17,254 bases of DNA from JBJXFY01 sp046155815 (lineage in GTDB: Bacteria > Verrucomicrobiota > Verrucomicrobiia > Limisphaerales > CAIMTB01), in contig JBJXFY010000043.1 in NCBI GenBank assembly GCA_046155815.1, forward strand, positions 1 to 17,254, written 5' to 3'. Both the position numbers and the translations under genes were made by a program. Every line of letters begins with the position of its first letter. Position 1 is the stretch's first letter. The notes beneath the pieces were generated by a model that was given only the letters and a program-made list of their open reading frames with translations, was not told where the DNA came from and did no database searches. This document shows positions 13,474-17,254 of this stretch, piece after piece.

Positions 13474-15417
13474 CTACTTCAGATCGTCGAAGTAATCCCG
13501 CACCGCGCCGCGGTAGGCGCGGGGCACCTGGTCCTGGCTCAGCGCGTTCTGCGCCTCGCTCTGCGCGGCCTGTGCCGCCTCGGTGTATTCGATCGTGCTC
13601 TGGCCTTTGATGCTGACGCCTTTGAGCGGAATGCTCGGCATCTGGCCGCCTGGGGAGATCTGGCCCTTGAGGCGCGTGGGCGCGACGTTCGCCAGTTTCC
13701 CCTCGCCGCGGTCCGTATGGCCCCGGGGGTCGAAGTCCGGACGCCGCACCTGTGAGTTGTCCGTGAGTTCCGTGAGTTCGGAGAAGAACATCCAGCTGTT
13801 CTCATCCGTCCAGGTGCCGACGCCGGTGCCGGGCCGGCCGCCGGGCTTGAATCCCGGCTTCATGCCGCGGCCCTGACTGAGGCACTGCCCCCAGCCCTGG
13901 CCGGTGGCGATGGACATCTGCGCGGCGTTGAGCGCATCCAGCGCGGCGGCCATGGCCTGCATGTCCTGCGCCTGCTGCTGGAGGCGGCGCAGCTCGGCGG
14001 CGGCCTGGGCGAGGTTCTTGGCGGCATCGTCCTTCTGGCCCTGCTGCATCTGGCCGGCGGCGTTTTTCAGCATTTCGGCGACCTTGCCATAATCGCCGGC
14101 GGGACGGCCGGCCTTTGCCAGCTCCTCCAGCATCTTCTGCAGCTGCTCCGGCGTAAGCCCGGCGGACTGAAGCTGCTCCGTCATCTTCTCCAGCGTCTTC
14201 GCGGCGGCTTCGGCCTGGCCGCGCTCGAGCTGCTCCGCGAGATCCTTGCCGGCCTGCTGCGCCTGCTGCTGGAGGGCGGCCAGCTTCTGCGCCGCCTCGC
14301 GCATCTTCGAAAGGTCGTCGAGCGCGGCGTCGAGCTGTCGGAGCACCTGGTCGGGCTGGGCGCGGCTGAGGGCGTCCAGCGCGGCATCGAGTCCGCCCAG
14401 GTCGGCCCCAAGGCTGCGGGCCTGCTCGGCCAGCTGGGAAAGTGACTTCGCAAGCTGCTGCCGTGCCGCGGCGGCGGCGGCCGGATCAGTCGGCAGGCCG
14501 GCGGCGGTCTGCTTCGCCTGTTCCAACCCTTTCGCAAGCTGGTCCAGGGCGGCGGCGTTCTCGGCGGCGCGGCCAAGCTGCTTCTGCAGCTGCTCCATCT
14601 GCCGCTGCTGCTCCGCGCTGGTGCCGGACTGGCCGGACGGCGAGCGCGCGGCCTGCTCCATCCGGCGCAGGGCGGGGTCGTTGGCGAGATCCTTGGCTTC
14701 CTGCCGGAGACGCTCGGTCACGCTCGCCAGTTCCTTCAGCGCGTCCGCACGGGTGAGTTTCGCCTGCGCGAGACGGTCGCCGAGCGCGGCGGCGGCCTCG
14801 GCTTCGCGGCGGAAATCCTCGCCGGCTGGCGGGCGCTGCTGCACCTCGCGGCGCAGCACCTCGGCGAGCTGCCGGCCGGTGTCGCGCATCACGGCGGCGT
14901 CCTGCTGGCGCTGGCGCCAGTCCTTCGAGCGGTATTCGGGCACGAAGCCCAGGGCGAGCAGCGCGATCAGGCCCAGCAGGCTCCACTTCGCCGCGCGCGG
15001 GAGCCGCAGCGGCAGGAGCCGGCGCGGGTCGAGCCGCGCGGCGGCGGTGGCGGCGTCTCGGAGGATCAACGGGCTCCACGACCGGCGGCGCTCTTCGGTG
15101 TCGCCGGCCACCTCCAACGCGGTGCTGAGGCGCTGTTCGAGGCGCTCCCGGTCCTCGACCCAGCGGGCCGTCTCCGCGAGGCCGGGCCGCCGCCACGCGC
15201 CGGCGACGAGGCCGGCCAGCGCGCCGAGCGGCGGCAGCAGCAGCGCCCAGAGCGTCAGCTCGCGGGGCAGCGGCAGGAGCTTGTAGGCGGCGAGCAGGGC
15301 CAGCCACGCGCAGACGGCGACGAGGAAGCCCAGCCACAGCCCGCGCAGGGCGCGGTCCAGCCGCCGGCGGCCGGCGGCCCGCCGCAGCGCCTCCTCGATG
15401 GTGCGGAGTTCGCTCAT
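13474..15417 (-). CDS. Large coiled-coil membrane protein, DUF4175/TIGR02302-like
   Basis: The 647-residue product has three membrane helices (about 26-47, 55-75 and 144-160). A long Gln/Ala/Leu-rich coiled coil runs from about 165 to 480. The conserved C-terminal part contains GTGVGTWTDENSWMFFSEL and ends VPRAYRGAVRDYFDDLK. This C-terminal 'VP..yr..V..YF..L' ending and the overall layout match the DUF4175/TIGR02302-type proteins that in PVC bacteria usually accompany MoxR ATPase, DUF58 and BatA-like VWA proteins. Those partners are not visible: upstream is an aldehyde dehydrogenase, downstream a small membrane protein. Function is unknown; a role in envelope stress or protein assembly is inferred only from the usual neighbours. 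The ATG at 15417 gives a normal short cytoplasmic N-terminus before the first helix. Confidence 0.8.
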   Translation of the reverse strand: MSELRTIEEALRRAAGRRRLDRALRGLWLGFLVAVCAWLALLAAYKLLPLPRELTLWALLLPPLGALAGLVAGAWRRPGLAETARWVEDRERLEQRLSTALEVAGDTEERRRSWSPLILRDAATAAARLDPRRLLPLRLPRAAKWSLLGLIALLALGFVPEYRSKDWRQRQQDAAVMRDTGRQLAEVLRREVQQRPPAGEDFRREAEAAAALGDRLAQAKLTRADALKELASVTERLRQEAKDLANDPALRRMEQAARSPSGQSGTSAEQQRQMEQLQKQLGRAAENAAALDQLAKGLEQAKQTAAGLPTDPAAAAAARQQLAKSLSQLAEQARSLGADLGGLDAALDALSRAQPDQVLRQLDAALDDLSKMREAAQKLAALQQQAQQAGKDLAEQLERGQAEAAAKTLEKMTEQLQSAGLTPEQLQKMLEELAKAGRPAGDYGKVAEMLKNAAGQMQQGQKDDAAKNLAQAAAELRRLQQQAQDMQAMAAALDALNAAQMSIATGQGWGQCLSQGRGMKPGFKPGGRPGTGVGTWTDENSWMFFSELTELTDNSQVRRPDFDPRGHTDRGEGKLANVAPTRLKGQISPGGQMPSIPLKGVSIKGQSTIEYTEAAQAAQSEAQNALSQDQVPRAYRGAVRDYFDDLK

Positions 15418-15701
15418 GAGGCCGGGCGAAGTTGGCGGCCGGCCCCCGCGCGCGCCAGCGGAAAGGCGGCGGCGGACTCAGCCCGGCAGCCGTTGCAGCG
15501 CGGCCAGGTTCGCCACGTCATCAAACGTCGCGCGCACCGGGATCGTGAAATCCCCGATGGCCGCCGGGGAAATCTTCCCGGTCTAGAGGCGCGTCGCCGC
15601 GCGCGGGCGGGTACTTTCAGGGTGCAGGCCTCTCGGGCGGACGTGACGGATTCGTCCACGACATGCATTCGGGCGCCCCGGGGCCGGGCTGGCGCTTCCG
15701 C
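15418..15701 (-). other. Intergenic stretch with an orphan C-terminal-like reading-frame fragment
   Basis: The 284 bases between the aldehyde dehydrogenase and the coiled-coil gene hold no full gene. On the minus strand, positions 15582-15478 form a 34-codon frame between a TAG and a TGA. It reads GKISPAAIGDFTIPVRATFD then DVANLAALQRLPG, with protein-like codon use and composition. It has no ATG, and a possible GTG would give only 20 residues. It looks like the C-terminal end of a lost gene whose family I cannot name. The promoter of the coiled-coil gene should also lie here but is not evident. Confidence 0.3.
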
Positions 15702-17141
15702 TCACCACCCCTGCTCGATCGAGCGCCGCTTCCAGAGGAACTCGAACATGTTCCCCTCGTGCGGCTGGTCCCACGAGATCTTCATCGTGGACACGGGGCC
15801 GAGGTTCAGCCGCTCGATCTCGGGGAAGGCCTGGAGCTGTTCGATGAATTTCGGATCCTTCGTGATCGCCGTGCAGGCGAGCGTGTAGCCGATCTGGTGC
15901 AGCATCTCGGCCTGCGGCGCCTCGACCACGCTGGCGTAGGGGCAGAGGAACTCGCGGTTCGCGAGCGGGTGGCTGAAGGAATCGCAGCGGACGATGGTCG
16001 GCCGGATGAACGTGCCGCCCTCGCCGGTCACCTTGCGGGGGCCGCCGCGGTACTTGGCGGTCACGTCCTCGGCGCCGGGCGTCTTCAGGCCCTCCTCGAT
16101 CTGCGCGTCAATGTAGTCCGCCATCTTCGGGTTGGCGAAGCCGCTGAGCCGCGCGTCCGGATCGTCGTTCGCCGCGGGCGCGACGGGCCCAAGCTTCTGC
16201 GCCAGCGCGTCGGCGATCTCGCGGGCGTACTTCGGAACCACGATGGCGCTGGCATTGATGCAGGAGCGCCCGCCGTTGTCGCTGATCGAGCCGACCATCA
16301 CGTCCACGTAGTCGCGCCAATGCTCGATGCAGTCGTCGCCGACGAGGATCTTGCTCCAGCCCGGCCCGTGGACCTGGATGGCCGGATTGTTCGCGTACTG
16401 CGCGGTGGTGGCCTTGTCGCCGAAGATGAGCGCGCGGCCGCAGCCGTTCAGGATGGCCGCCGCGCCTTCGTGATCCGTGGGGTAGAAGCCGAACGCCTCG
16501 GCCGGCACGCCGGCGGCGAGGAACGCCTGGATGAGCCGGTAGGGCGTCCACGGCTCCTCCTTGCCGGGCTTGATGATGACGGGCGTCTTGAGCGCGAGGG
16601 CGGGAATCCACAGCGAATTCACCGCCGGCGAATTGCTTGGCATCACCAGCCCGAGCGCCTGGCAGGTGGGGAAGAAGGCGAGGCGCGTGCCGAACTGCTC
16701 GCCGTGGCCGCGGTCGAGGATGGAGAGGTCAAGCCCGCGGGACAGGCCGTTCAGCACCTCGCGCATGTGGGTGAGCGCGTAGTGAACCTTGGCCATGTTG
16801 CGCCGGACCAGGTTGAACGGCAGCCCGCTCGTGCTGCTCAGCGTCCGCACGTAGTCCTCCGCGGACTGCGTGTGGCCGCGGTCGCCGAGGGGCAGCGTGC
16901 CGTTCAGGAAGTGCTCGCCCGCCCTCGCCGAGAGGTCCATGAGCTGCGCGACCGTGAACGGCCGCAGCGCCGCCCGTGACTCGCCGAGGCGCTGGAGATC
17001 CTTCCGGACGATGCCGGCGTTCACGGTCGAGACGACGGCCCGGACCTCGCCGGTGCGGAAGTCCTTCACCTCAAACTTGTCGAGGCTGTCGTAGGCCCGG
17101 CCGCGGCGAAGGACGGGGAGGTGGGGGACGCTGCTGCTCAT
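15702..17141 (-). CDS. Aldehyde dehydrogenase superfamily protein with atypical active-site motif
   Basis: The 479-residue product has the length and layout of NAD(P)-dependent aldehyde dehydrogenases. The nucleotide-binding strand region reads VMPSNSPAVNSLWIPALAL then VIIKPGKEEPWTPYRLIQAF (about 166-207), and the catalytic cysteine is Cys294 in NGGRSCINAS. The C-terminal part carries GGTFIRPTIV and REFLCPYASVV, matching the family's cofactor-contact and closing segments. The usual glutamate motif (ELGGK) before the cysteine is replaced by VHGPGWSK at 257-264, so the standard general base is missing. This marks a divergent branch, seen among PVC bacteria, whose substrate I cannot name. The frame is open to 17234, but the ATG at 17141 is chosen because the extension lacks any family similarity and crosses the AT-richer promoter-like leader. 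It appears to be a single-gene unit. Confidence 0.85.
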   Translation of the reverse strand: MSSSVPHLPVLRRGRAYDSLDKFEVKDFRTGEVRAVVSTVNAGIVRKDLQRLGESRAALRPFTVAQLMDLSARAGEHFLNGTLPLGDRGHTQSAEDYVRTLSSTSGLPFNLVRRNMAKVHYALTHMREVLNGLSRGLDLSILDRGHGEQFGTRLAFFPTCQALGLVMPSNSPAVNSLWIPALALKTPVIIKPGKEEPWTPYRLIQAFLAAGVPAEAFGFYPTDHEGAAAILNGCGRALIFGDKATTAQYANNPAIQVHGPGWSKILVGDDCIEHWRDYVDVMVGSISDNGGRSCINASAIVVPKYAREIADALAQKLGPVAPAANDDPDARLSGFANPKMADYIDAQIEEGLKTPGAEDVTAKYRGGPRKVTGEGGTFIRPTIVRCDSFSHPLANREFLCPYASVVEAPQAEMLHQIGYTLACTAITKDPKFIEQLQAFPEIERLNLGPVSTMKISWDQPHEGNMFEFLWKRRSIEQGW

Positions 17142-17174
17142 GGTGGCGGAAAATGAAATTAGTACGTGTGCGGA

Positions 17175-17203
17175 AGAATAGCCGCGGACCCTCCGCCCGC
17201 CAG
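17175..17203 (-). promoter_or_regulatory. Weak candidate promoter for the aldehyde dehydrogenase gene
   Basis: On the minus strand CTGGCG (17203-17198) and TATTCT (17180-17175) are spaced by 17 bases, with an AT-richer leader of about 30 bases to the ATG at 17141. The -10 matches four of six consensus bases and the -35 three of six. The rest of 17142-17254 shows no gene. Confidence 0.25.
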
Positions 17204-17254
17204 CGGCGTTTTCGCGCGGTCCGCACGCGACCACGCCGACCGTCGGTAGCGCGC

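Noticed and set aside
15663..16979. Plus-strand open frame (438 codons) opposite the aldehyde dehydrogenase
   Set aside because: Shadow frame; the minus strand has the Cys294 motif and the cofactor-binding segments.
1..17254. CRISPR array, insertion sequence, prophage or defence island
   Set aside because: I found no direct-repeat/spacer pattern, transposase or integrase motifs, or phage genes. The tRNA-Asn gene has no integrase beside it and no duplicated 3' end that I could see.

Overview
This is 17.3 kb of very GC-rich chromosomal DNA (about 70% GC by eye). It most likely comes from the PVC superphylum, and within that from Verrucomicrobiota. The evidence is a PEP-CTERM protein plus the remnant of a second one, a secreted beta-propeller of the PVC 'membrane-bound dehydrogenase' type, a C-terminal beta domain on the xylanase of a kind common in verrucomicrobial secreted enzymes, a large DUF4175/TIGR02302-like coiled-coil membrane protein, and short degenerate heptamer repeats between genes. 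The phylum is an inference, not proven.

Every intact protein gene I accept is on the minus strand. Only a tRNA-Asn gene and a decayed PEP-CTERM fragment lie on the plus strand. In the direction of transcription (right to left) the layout is as follows. An atypical aldehyde dehydrogenase (17141-15702) comes first, then a 284-base gap holding an orphan reading-frame fragment. Next is a run of five genes: a large coiled-coil membrane protein (15417-13474), a small membrane-anchored protein (13411-12938), a secreted GH10 endoxylanase (12886-10883), a membrane-anchored coiled-coil protein (10797-10018), and moaA, whose start overlaps the stop of the preceding gene by 4 bases (10021-8948). A spacer with heptamer repeats follows. 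Then come an FmdB-type zinc-ribbon protein and a secreted peptidase-MA-like protein that seems to have lost its catalytic motif (8777-7053).

The next block is a convergent PEP-CTERM remnant (6704-7081, plus), a five-helix EamA-like membrane protein closely coupled to a PaaK-like acyl-CoA ligase (6610-4744), and ruvB (4588-3572). After these come tRNA-Asn(GTT) on the plus strand, a PEP-CTERM protein gene (3188-2505) with a structured downstream region ending in a strong intrinsic terminator, a secreted beta-propeller (2211-736), and the N-terminal two thirds of msrP (677 to the left edge).

The genes form several small units rather than one pathway. The clearest functional link is molybdenum: MoaA makes the first intermediate of the molybdopterin cofactor, and MsrP is a periplasmic molybdoenzyme. 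Several products are exported (MsrP by Tat; the xylanase, propeller, PEP-CTERM protein and peptidase-like protein by Sec-type signals), which fits a polysaccharide-degrading lifestyle. I see no CRISPR array, insertion sequence, prophage or defence island. The most interesting items are the degenerate peptidase fold, the aldehyde dehydrogenase lacking the usual glutamate motif, the MoaA insertion, the PEP-CTERM remnant and the repeat arrays.
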